32,998 bases of DNA from Bordetella parapertussis (GTDB taxonomy: Bacteria; Pseudomonadota; Gammaproteobacteria; Burkholderiales; SG8-41), in assembly GCA_945906935.1 (NCBI GenBank), contig CAMDSO010000041.1, forward strand, positions 1-32,998. The letters run 5' to 3'. Shown piece by piece: positions 7,617-14,466 of this stretch. A model generated the notes under the pieces. The model made no database searches. It was not told where the DNA came from and worked only from the letters and a program-made list of their open reading frames with translations. Both the position numbers and the translations under genes were made by a program. How positions within the stretch are numbered: the stretch's first letter is position 1; each line of letters begins with the position of its first letter.

Positions 7617-7769
7617 TTACTTCTTCTCTGCTTTCTTGGGCTCTTCTTTTTTAGCTTCGTCTTTCTTGCCATCTTTTGCGGGCTGTGCGGCAGCGTGGGC
7701 ACCGGCAAACGCACCAACCGAAGCAAACGCGAAAGCACCGGCAATCAGAGCAGCGATAATTTTTTTCAT
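7617..7769 (-). CDS. Small secreted Lys/Ala/Glu-rich peptide (copy 1)
   Basis: This is a 50-aa protein starting at ATG 7769. It has a clear signal peptide (MKKIIAALIAGAFAFASVG, then AFAGAHA) with a likely cleavage after residue 22 to 26. The mature tail of about 25 residues is nearly all Ala, Lys, Glu, Pro and Asp (ending KKEEPKKAEKK). Such a tail is probably disordered and highly charged, and may bind anions, metals or the cell surface; no function is known to me. A second gene of the same design is at 13178-13327, and the two flank the TonB/HupE operon. GGAAA precedes the start on the minus strand. It is easily missed because of its size. Confidence 0.75.
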   Translation of the reverse strand: MKKIIAALIAGAFAFASVGAFAGAHAAAQPAKDGKKDEAKKEEPKKAEKK

Positions 7770-7833
7770 ACGATTTCCTTTCAAATGGATAAAAAAACCT
7801 TAAAACCAACATGGCTATTGCGCTGGTTTCAAC

Positions 7834-7894
7834 TGCAAACACAAGCCATCCAAGATTGGTGGGAGGAATATATATCACGTTGTTTGTGTTTGCA
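7834..7894. promoter_or_regulatory. Perfect inverted repeat in the divergent control region of the metal/TonB operon
   Basis: TGCAAACACAA (7834-7844) and TTGTGTTTGCA (7884-7894) form an 11-bp perfect inverted repeat separated by 39 bp. It lies between the small peptide gene (-, start 7769) and the TPR-led operon (+, start 7971), where no gene is found. Possible readings are two half-sites for a looping or dimeric repressor, or a long leader hairpin. The regulator is unknown. Confidence 0.5.
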
Positions 7895-7970
7895 AATCCA
7901 ATTATGATTCGGTGCTGTTGCCGCCTCTGAATACTGTTTCTTTTTCGCAAATGCCGGTCAGCTACCTACC

Positions 7971-9155
7971 ATGAATTATTCGATCTGCCTGACATTGTGC
8001 GGGCTGCTGCTGGCTCCGGCAGCCGTCGCCGCCCCTTTTGTGCCGCGTACCGACAATGAGGTGCTAGAGCATCTCCCGTTCAGACCCACCGACCCGGTCG
8101 CCCGCGAAATCAGCGGCCTGCGCCGGCAGCTGGCCGCCCAGCCTCAGGATATGGCGACCGCGTTGCAACTGGCGCGCAGTTATTTCGCGCAGGCCGGCGC
8201 GCAGAGTGATCCGCGCTATGTGGGATATGCGCAAGCGACGCTTAAACCTTGGTGGAATCTGCCAAATCCGCCAGCGCCCGTGCTGGTGATGCGGGCGACC
8301 CTGCGCCAGTACGGTCATGATTTTGCAGGCGCGCTGGCCGATCTGGATGCGGCGCTACTTATTAATCCGGCGGATGTCGAGGCGTTGTCCCTGCGTGCCG
8401 AGATCAATCTGGTGACCGGTGATTACGTGGCTTCGCGCAAGGATTGTGCGCGCATGTCACCCTATGTAACGACGCTGACCGACGCTGGATGCGTGACCTT
8501 CATTGATGGCATGACCGGGCGCGCGCGCCAGAGTCACGATGCTTTGCTCAACCTGCTAAGCCGTGCGAAGAATGTCAGCCCCGAGCAGCGCCTCTGGCTG
8601 CTGACGCGACTGGCGGAAATGGCCTGGCGTTTGAACGACGCCGCCCTGGCAGAGGCGCATTTCAAACGCGCGCTGGCGTTGAATATCGCCGATGGTTTTC
8701 TGCTTGCCGCCTACGCCGACTTTCTGCTCGATTACGGACGCCCGCGGGAGGTGCTTGCACTGCTGAAGGATTGGTCGCGTGCCGATCCCATGTTATTGCG
8801 CCTGACGCTGGCGGCACACATGACCGGCGACAAGGTGTCCGCCGAGCATCAGACGGCGCTGGCGGCGCGCTACGCCGCAGCGCGTATGCGCGGCGACACT
8901 ACGCATGAACAGGAAGAATCGCGCTTTACGTTGGTCGTGCTCAAGCAAGCTGACGAGGCACTCAGACTGGCGCAAAGCAACTGGCGGGTGCAGCGCGAGC
9001 CGCGCGATGCGCGTGCCTTGCTGGAAGCCGCGCTCGCCGCGAACAAACCGGCGGCGGCAAAGCCAGTGCTCGATTGGATGGAAATGACCGCGATTGAGGA
9101 TTGGTATTTGCGCAAAATAGCCGCGCAGTTGGCGTCTCTCGGAGGCGCGAAATGA
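7971..9155 (+). CDS. Exported TPR-repeat protein
   Basis: This is a 394-aa protein with an N-terminal signal peptide (MNYSICLTLCGLLLAPAAVA, cleavage near AAPF). The rest is alpha-helical with tetratricopeptide-like repeats, clearest in VLVMRATLRQYGHDFAGALADLDAALLINPADVEALSLRAEI (split across residues about 102-143) and in RLAEMAWRLNDAALAEAHFKRALALN. TPR arrays bind partner proteins, here probably in the periplasm. Its stop codon overlaps the start of the HupE-like gene (ATGA), so the two are translationally coupled. It leads a four-gene unit ending in a TonB-dependent receptor and may scaffold the uptake system. I do not recognise a named family. Confidence 0.85.
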   Translation: MNYSICLTLCGLLLAPAAVAAPFVPRTDNEVLEHLPFRPTDPVAREISGLRRQLAAQPQDMATALQLARSYFAQAGAQSDPRYVGYAQATLKPWWNLPNPPAPVLVMRATLRQYGHDFAGALADLDAALLINPADVEALSLRAEINLVTGDYVASRKDCARMSPYVTTLTDAGCVTFIDGMTGRARQSHDALLNLLSRAKNVSPEQRLWLLTRLAEMAWRLNDAALAEAHFKRALALNIADGFLLAAYADFLLDYGRPREVLALLKDWSRADPMLLRLTLAAHMTGDKVSAEHQTALAARYAAARMRGDTTHEQEESRFTLVVLKQADEALRLAQSNWRVQREPRDARALLEAALAANKPAAAKPVLDWMEMTAIEDWYLRKIAAQLASLGGAK

Positions 9156-10276
9156 TGCGTATCGCGCTCTTTGGGTTCCTGTTGTTGTGCGTGTCATCGG
9201 TGTTGGCGCATAAACCTAGCGACAGCTATCTCGGCGTCTCGGTCGCTGGTGACACCGTGCGCGGTCAATGGGATATCGCCTTGCGCGATCTGGATTTTGC
9301 GGTCGGTCTGGATAGCAACGGCGATGGTGAAATCACCTGGGGCGAGGTGCGTGCGCGTCATCCGGACATCGATGCGTATGCATTTTCGCGGCTGACGATA
9401 GCCTTGGATGGCAAGCCGTGCCAGCCGCGGGTAACTGAACACCTCGTTGACCGTCATAGCGATGGCGCTTACGCGGTATTACGCTTTGAGGCACCCTGCC
9501 AGCAGGCCGGCGCCAGCCTCACCATCGGTTATCAGTTGTTTTTTGACCTTGATCCCCAGCACAAAGGCTTGCTGCGCCTGGAGTTTGAGGGCGGGACGCG
9601 CACGGCGATTTTCAGTCCCGATGCCGCACAGCAGTCGTTTGAGTTGACCAGGCCGAGCCGCCTGACACAGTTTTTTGATTATGCCCGCGAGGGCGTATGG
9701 CATATCTGGATCGGTTTCGATCACATTCTGTTTTTGCTCTCCCTGTTGCTGCCGGCGGTGGTGGTGTTCAGTCAAAAAGTCTGGCAACCGGTCGGGGGCT
9801 TCAAGCCAGCGTTCTGGGATGTGTTGAAGATCGTCACCGCGTTTACCGTCGCGCATTCGATTACGCTGAGTCTGGCGGCACTCGGCGTGATTGCCCTGCC
9901 GACACGCTGGATCGAATCAGCGATTGCTCTCTCCGTGGTCTTGGCGGCATTAAACAACATCTTTCCGTTGTTTCAGGGGCGACGCTGGATGGTTGCCTTT
10001 GGTTTTGGTTTGATCCATGGCTTCGGTTTTGCCAGCGTGCTGGCCGACCTTGGTTTGCCGCGTGATGCCTTGTTGCTGGCACTGGTCGGTTTTAACCTCG
10101 GAGTTGAGGCCGGACAACTGGCGATCGTCGCGGTATTTTTGCCGCTGGCCTTCAGTCTGCGTGGCGGTTGGTTTTACCGGCGTGTTGTGCTCTTCGGCGG
10201 TTCGATATTGATTACTTTGCTGGCTTTGGTTTGGTTGGTTGAACGCGCTTTCAATCTCAAAGTCATCGGCTTTTGA
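9152..10276 (+). CDS. HupE/UreJ-family membrane protein with EF-hand-like loop
   Basis: This is a 374-aa protein from the ATG at 9152, with GGAGG 6 nt upstream and a 4-bp overlap with the preceding stop. A signal peptide (residues 1-19) ends so that the mature protein begins with His (HKPSDSYL). The periplasmic domain (20 to about 185) contains DSNGDGEITWGE at 54-65, a canonical EF-hand calcium loop (D54, N56, D58, E60, E65). From about 185 there are six or seven membrane spans with HIWIGFDHILFLLSL and GLIHGFGFASVLADL, the HupE/UreJ signature histidines. HupE/UreJ proteins carry nickel or cobalt; this longer subgroup has no proven substrate that I know of. With TonB and a receptor downstream, metal uptake is a fair inference. 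Confidence 0.88.
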   Translation: MMRIALFGFLLLCVSSVLAHKPSDSYLGVSVAGDTVRGQWDIALRDLDFAVGLDSNGDGEITWGEVRARHPDIDAYAFSRLTIALDGKPCQPRVTEHLVDRHSDGAYAVLRFEAPCQQAGASLTIGYQLFFDLDPQHKGLLRLEFEGGTRTAIFSPDAAQQSFELTRPSRLTQFFDYAREGVWHIWIGFDHILFLLSLLLPAVVVFSQKVWQPVGGFKPAFWDVLKIVTAFTVAHSITLSLAALGVIALPTRWIESAIALSVVLAALNNIFPLFQGRRWMVAFGFGLIHGFGFASVLADLGLPRDALLLALVGFNLGVEAGQLAIVAVFLPLAFSLRGGWFYRRVVLFGGSILITLLALVWLVERAFNLKVIGF

Positions 10277-10323
10277 TGGCATAATGTTTGGCTAAAATAG
10301 CAACAACCAGTCTTGTGCACACC

Positions 10324-11025
10324 ATGCTTAATTATGTGGATAGCGCCCACGAAATCGACAGCCGCCGCGCGGTGAGTGCCTTGGTGCCAGCCTTGCTGGT
10401 CTCACTGACTCTACACGCCGCCCTCGGTGGTTTGTTTTTTCATGCATCGCAGCGCGTGCCGGTCGAGTTGCCTAAACCATTGAAGGTCACGATGGTCGAG
10501 GTGGAGCCACTGCGGCCTGCGGCTGTGTTACCCCCCACGCCGGCACGGAGGGCGCTGCCTGAGCGTAATCCGTTGCAGCCAGCACCCGTCGTACAGCCCG
10601 CAACTGCACTAACGCCGATGGCGGTCGAGCGCACGGCCGCCGTGCCTGTGGCGTCTGTGCCAGTGGTAGAAACGCCTGCCGCGCCGCCCGCGCCAACAAA
10701 AGTGGCGGTTATGCCAGCGGTGCCTGCGCGCGCCGAAGGCATGGAGCCGCCGCATTTTAACGTGGCCTATCTAAACAATCCGCGCCCCGCATATCCGCAG
10801 ATGGCCCGTCGCCTTGGCATCGAGGGCTTGGTGGTGTTGCGGGTGCAGGTGAGTGCGAAGGGCTTGCCCGAGCAGGTGGTGGTGGCGCAGACCTCTGGAC
10901 AGACGGTGCTCGATGAAGCTGCGTTACGTGCGGTCCAGGGCTGGTCCTTCGTGCCAGCCCGCCTCGGTGACAAGCCGATTGCGCATGCGGTAGATGTACC
11001 TGTGCGCTTTCAGCTAAAAAATTAA
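10324..11025 (+). CDS. tonB: TonB-family energy transducer
   Basis: This 233-aa protein has one N-terminal transmembrane helix (VSALVPALLVSLTLHAALGG), a long Pro/Ala/Val-rich periplasmic linker (about residues 55-140), and a C-terminal TonB domain (NNPRPAYPQMARRLGIEG, VLRVQVSAKG, VDVPVRFQL). TonB couples the inner-membrane proton motive force to outer-membrane receptors, and the receptor gene follows by 12 bp, so this is a dedicated TonB. No exbB/exbD genes are in the window, so it must borrow them. The start is uncertain: ATG 10324 is chosen, but an in-frame TTG at 10288 would add 12 residues, and neither has a strong ribosome site. It is 47 bp after the HupE-like gene. Confidence 0.88.
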   Translation: MLNYVDSAHEIDSRRAVSALVPALLVSLTLHAALGGLFFHASQRVPVELPKPLKVTMVEVEPLRPAAVLPPTPARRALPERNPLQPAPVVQPATALTPMAVERTAAVPVASVPVVETPAAPPAPTKVAVMPAVPARAEGMEPPHFNVAYLNNPRPAYPQMARRLGIEGLVVLRVQVSAKGLPEQVVVAQTSGQTVLDEAALRAVQGWSFVPARLGDKPIAHAVDVPVRFQLKN

Positions 11026-11037
11026 GCGAATTCCAGA

Positions 11038-13116
11038 GTGTTCGATTTGTGTGACGACCTGCGCCTGCTTGCCCGTAATTTTCTGTTGACAGTTGCTGCG
11101 GTTTTTTCCGCGCCGCTTTGGAGTGCCGGGGTGCAAACCCTTGATACTGTCGAAGTAAAAGCTGATTCCATCAATCTGATTGGTAATGTCGATACTTCTA
11201 GCCAGGGTACGTATACGCGAGATCAAATCGAGGCGCGACCGAATTACCGCAGTGGTGAATTATTAGAGGGGGCGCCTGGCGTCATCGTGACCCAGCACAG
11301 CGGTGAGGGTAAGGCCAACCAGTATTTTTTGCGCGGTATGAATCTCGATCATGGAACCGATCTGGCGATCAGTGTCGACGGAATGCCGGTCAATCAGCGT
11401 AGCCATGGACATGGGCAGGGCTACAGCGATTTGAATTTCCTGATTCCCGATCTCGTCGATACCATGCAATACAGGAAAGGTCCTTATTCTGCGGAAGACG
11501 GGGACTTCTCCGCGGCTGGTTCGATGAACGTCTTGTTGCCGTATCGGCTCGAGCGTCCGATGGCCGAGGTCGGGGTTGGCAGTTTCGGTTACCGCCGGTT
11601 TTTGCTGGCGGACGTACCGAAGGCTGCCAACGGTAATTTGATGTATGCGCTGGAAGTGTTGCGAACCGATGGCCCGTGGACCAAACCGGATGATTTTCGC
11701 AAGTTCAATGGCATGCTGCGCTACGTCGACGGCAGTCAGCAGAACGGCTACACGGTCACTGCGATGGCCAACCAGGGTACGTGGAACGCGACCAACCAGA
11801 TTCCCAAGCGTGCGCTCGATGCGGGCTTGATTGGTCGCTGGGACGCGGTGGACCCCAGCGACGGTGGCGAGTCGAGTCGTTATAGTCTTTCTACCGCCTG
11901 GAACAGAACGGGTGACAGCAGGGCGACGTCCGCCAACGCCTATGTGATCCGCAGTCGTCTGCAATTGTGGAGCAACTTCACTTTTTATCAGGATGATCCG
12001 GTCAACGGCGATCAGTTCGAACAGCGCGATCAGCGTGTTACCAGCGGTGTGAACGTCAAGCACACGGTGTTTGGCGCATGGGGTGGTCGTGAGTTGGAAA
12101 ACACCATTGGTTTCCAGTTCCGCAATGACAACATCAATGTCGGCTTATTCAATTCGGTGCAACGTGCGGTGATTAACACCACCCGCAGCGATCATGTCGT
12201 TGAGTCGAGCGGCGCACTTTACTATCAGAACGGTCTGCGCTGGAATGACTGGTTCAGAACGCTGGTCGGTGTGCGTGCCGACTATTATGTAGCCGACGTG
12301 AGCAGCGATAAACAGGCCAACTCCGGCCGTGCTGAAGACCGCATCGTCAGCCCGAAAATCAACCTCGTTTTCGGACCTTGGGCGAAGACCGAGTATTACG
12401 CCAATTATGGCCGCGGTTTTCGTAGTAACGATGCGCGCGGTGCGACGATTACCGTGAACCCGAAAGATCCGGTCCAGACCGCAGTTCGTGAACCGTTGTT
12501 GGTGCGTGCCACCGGCTATGAGACTGGACTGCGTAGTGAGCTCATTCCGAATTTGCAGACTACGTTGACGTTTTTCAGGCTCGATTTTCAGTCGGAACTA
12601 TTGTTTCAAGGTGATGCCGGTACAACCAGCGATACTGGGCGGCCCAGCCGGCGTATCGGCTTCGAATTCTCAAATCTTTATACGCCGGCGTCATGGTTAA
12701 TCATAGACGCTGACATTGCTTACGCACGGGCGCGTTATGCAGGCGTGGACGTGGCCGGGATAGGGGACCGGGTGCCCGGGGCGGTCGAGGGTGTGGCAAC
12801 GCTGACCGCCACCGTTGATAACAAGGGGCCCTTTTACGGCAGCATGCGACTGCGCTATTTCGGGCCGCGGCCCCTGGTGGAGGACAACTCGCTACGGTCG
12901 AATTCTGCGACGCTGGTATCGGGGCGTATTGGTTATAAGGTGGACAAGAAGACCCGCGTCCAACTGGATGGATTCAATCTTCTGAACCGGCGTGCCAGTC
13001 AGATTGATTATGCCTATTCGTCGCAATTAAAGGGCGAGGCCGCACCCGTCACGGACCTTCATTTTCACCCTGCCGAGCCGCGTTCGTTACGGCTCTCTAC
13101 CATTCTCAGTTTTTAG
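11038..13116 (+). CDS. TonB-dependent outer-membrane receptor
   Basis: This is a 692-aa receptor starting at GTG 11038. After a signal region (FLLTVAAVFSAPLWSA), a TonB-box-like DTVEV precedes the plug domain: ELLEGAPGVIVTQHSGEGKANQYFLRGMNLDHGTD (split; residues about 80-115), then VDGMPVNQRSHGHGQGY, a His-rich stretch characteristic of one receptor subgroup. The remaining roughly 500 residues alternate like a beta-barrel and end in LRLSTILSF, with a C-terminal Phe as in most outer-membrane barrels. It imports a scarce ligand across the outer membrane using TonB. Together with the HupE-like protein upstream, a metal or metal complex is the likely cargo; this is inference from context and the histidines. 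A terminator follows the stop. Confidence 0.93.
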   Translation: MFDLCDDLRLLARNFLLTVAAVFSAPLWSAGVQTLDTVEVKADSINLIGNVDTSSQGTYTRDQIEARPNYRSGELLEGAPGVIVTQHSGEGKANQYFLRGMNLDHGTDLAISVDGMPVNQRSHGHGQGYSDLNFLIPDLVDTMQYRKGPYSAEDGDFSAAGSMNVLLPYRLERPMAEVGVGSFGYRRFLLADVPKAANGNLMYALEVLRTDGPWTKPDDFRKFNGMLRYVDGSQQNGYTVTAMANQGTWNATNQIPKRALDAGLIGRWDAVDPSDGGESSRYSLSTAWNRTGDSRATSANAYVIRSRLQLWSNFTFYQDDPVNGDQFEQRDQRVTSGVNVKHTVFGAWGGRELENTIGFQFRNDNINVGLFNSVQRAVINTTRSDHVVESSGALYYQNGLRWNDWFRTLVGVRADYYVADVSSDKQANSGRAEDRIVSPKINLVFGPWAKTEYYANYGRGFRSNDARGATITVNPKDPVQTAVREPLLVRATGYETGLRSELIPNLQTTLTFFRLDFQSELLFQGDAGTTSDTGRPSRRIGFEFSNLYTPASWLIIDADIAYARARYAGVDVAGIGDRVPGAVEGVATLTATVDNKGPFYGSMRLRYFGPRPLVEDNSLRSNSATLVSGRIGYKVDKKTRVQLDGFNLLNRRASQIDYAYSSQLKGEAAPVTDLHFHPAEPRSLRLSTILSF

Positions 13117-13131
13117 AACGGCAGGCAATAA

Positions 13132-13161
13132 AAAACGGCAGGGCGTTAACCCTGCCGTTTT
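13132..13161. terminator. Bidirectional intrinsic terminator
   Basis: AAAACGGCAGGG (13132-13143) pairs perfectly with CCCTGCCGTTTT (13150-13161) around a CGTTAA loop. It lies between the receptor gene (+, stop 13116) and the small peptide gene (-, stop 13178). Its sequence is close to the terminator at 7572-7599, as if peptide gene and terminator were duplicated together. Confidence 0.87.
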
Positions 13162-13177
13162 ACTGAAAGCAAGAATA

Positions 13178-13327
13178 TTATTTCTTGTCTTTCTTGGCTT
13201 CTTCTTTCTTGGCTTCAGCTTTCGGGGCATCAGCTTTCTTTTCTTCTTTCTTGGCATCGGCTGCGAAAACAGACACGGTACCCAGGGCGAACATAGCGGC
13301 GACGATTGCGGCAAGCAGTTTGCTCAT
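13178..13327 (-). CDS. Small secreted Lys/Ala/Glu-rich peptide (copy 2)
   Basis: This is a 49-aa protein from ATG 13327. The signal peptide is MSKLLAAIVAAMFALGTVSVFA, with cleavage probably before ADAKKEE. The mature part is about 27 residues of Ala, Lys, Glu and Asp (ADAKKEEKKADAPKAEAKK and so on). GAGGAAAT lies just before the start. It has the same architecture and orientation as the gene at 7617-7769 and is followed by a nearly identical terminator. The function is unknown; being next to the TonB receptor suggests a periplasmic role with that system. Confidence 0.75.
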   Translation of the reverse strand: MSKLLAAIVAAMFALGTVSVFAADAKKEEKKADAPKAEAKKEEAKKDKK

Positions 13328-13777
13328 GTTATTTCCTCTTTAGTTTAATAAGAACCACATCCTTGGAACTACGACCGTAATACGGTCACAGACATTAACG
13401 TGCGCGGTAATACGGCGGTTGACGCAGATTGAATTCTGTTTCAAGACCTACCGCAATGCATTTACACCCAAGGTTTTTTATTGTAATTCAATAACATAAA
13501 ATCTAACAGGTGCTGTTTGTACGCCTTTTTTATGTTTTTGCCTGCTCGCTTTTTGTGGAATTTCGCGATCCGGGTGTCTTTTCGACATGTTTGGAATTTT
13601 TGTGGGGCTATTTTCTAGAAATGGTTTCTTGCACGTGTGCCATGGTTGCGTGCGACCGCGCGGCGGCAAGGTATCTGAAGATACTGATCCGATGTCGGCG
13701 CAAGCGGTAGCGTTTTGCCTGTAGGTGTAGGCCGTGTTTTAGTGGAACGGTATTCTCTGGTTGTTGAAACCAGTTCT
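13328..13777. other. Intergenic region without a supported gene
   Basis: This is 450 bp between peptide copy 2 and rluE, both on the minus strand. Apart from the palindrome at 13373-13387 and its half-copy, I see no convincing gene, RNA or terminator. Short open frames here lack ribosome sites and family features. The stretch around 13470-13620 is T-rich and AT-richer than its surroundings. Confidence 0.6.
13373..13415. promoter_or_regulatory. Palindrome and spaced direct repeat upstream of peptide copy 2
   Basis: GACCGTAATACGGTC (13373-13387) is a perfect 7+1+7 palindrome. Its core GTAATACGG recurs at 13407-13415, exactly 30 bp further on, or about three helical turns. The site is 46-88 bp upstream of the peptide start at 13327 (minus strand). 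It looks like an operator with two sites on one DNA face. The regulator is unknown. Confidence 0.45.
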
Positions 13778-14383
13778 TTATCGTTTCCGGTTGCTTTTCT
13801 TCGAAAGATATGGCGTCGGCGGCTTTGGGGACATGTGGATAACGCTTTCAATTGCTTTCCAGTTGCCTGGTGGTAATCCCTCGATATTCCAATCACCGAT
13901 GCTGTAGCGCATGAGCCGCAGGGTCGGAAAACCAACGGCAGCAGTCATCCGCCGAACCTGCCGGTTCTTGCCTTCGGCGATAGAAATCTGGATCCAGCTG
14001 GTGGGAATGTTTTTGCGAAAACGAACCGGCGGCTGGCGCGGCCACAACCACGTGGGTTCGCCAACGGCGGTGGCTTGGGCTGGCTGCGTGATGAAGTCGC
14101 GTAAATCGATCCCCTCGCACAGCAGGCGTATTGCGGCGGGCGTCGCCACGCCTTCAACTTCCACGAAATAGGTTTTGACGAGTTTGTGTTCTGGTGCGCT
14201 GATGCGATTTTGCAGTGCACCATCGCCTGTCAGTACTACTAGCCCCTCGCTGTCTGCGTCGAGGCGGCCTGCTGGATAGACCGCAGGGATTGAGACGAAA
14301 TCCTTCAGGGTTTTCCGGCCCTCGCTGGGGCGGAACTGGCAAAGCACGCCAAAGGGCTTGTTTAGCAGGATGATCCGGCTCAT
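13778..14383 (-). CDS. rluE: RluE-type 23S rRNA pseudouridine synthase
   Basis: This is a 201-aa enzyme of the RsuA/RluB/E/F family that isomerises a uridine to pseudouridine in ribosomal RNA; RluE acts on U2457 of 23S rRNA in E. coli. The catalytic motif GRLDADSEGL is at 39-48 with Asp42 as the nucleophile. Other landmarks are ILLNKPFGVLCQF at the N-terminus, KTYFVEVEG, and the RNA-binding/substrate loop EGKNRQVRRMTAAVGFPTLRL. There is no N-terminal S4 domain, as expected for the short RluE type. The tail after about residue 185 (PKPPTPYLSKKSNRKR) is basic and likely disordered. It follows the unrecognised 458-aa gene, with a strong terminator between them, so it has its own promoter. Confidence 0.93.
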   Translation of the reverse strand: MSRIILLNKPFGVLCQFRPSEGRKTLKDFVSIPAVYPAGRLDADSEGLVVLTGDGALQNRISAPEHKLVKTYFVEVEGVATPAAIRLLCEGIDLRDFITQPAQATAVGEPTWLWPRQPPVRFRKNIPTSWIQISIAEGKNRQVRRMTAAVGFPTLRLMRYSIGDWNIEGLPPGNWKAIESVIHMSPKPPTPYLSKKSNRKR

Positions 14384-14409
14384 GCGTTTGTCTGGTAAGT
14401 GAGAGTGGA

Positions 14410-14442
14410 AACAACAACGCCCGCAGGGCGGGCGTTGTTGTT
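14410..14442 (-). terminator. Intrinsic terminator of the 14467-15843 gene
   Basis: AACAACAACGCCCGC (14410-14424) pairs perfectly with GCGGGCGTTGTTGTT (14428-14442) around a 3-nt loop. It lies 25 bp past the stop of the unrecognised 458-aa gene on the minus strand and before the rluE start. There is no pure U-run, but the stem is very stable. Confidence 0.75.
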
Positions 14443-14466
14443 TGTTGCACTTGCATCAAGACCGGG

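Noticed and set aside
13510-13710. A 66-codon open frame in the gap before rluE
   Set aside because: No ribosome site, low-complexity Cys/Phe/Arg-rich product and no family likeness; probably chance.
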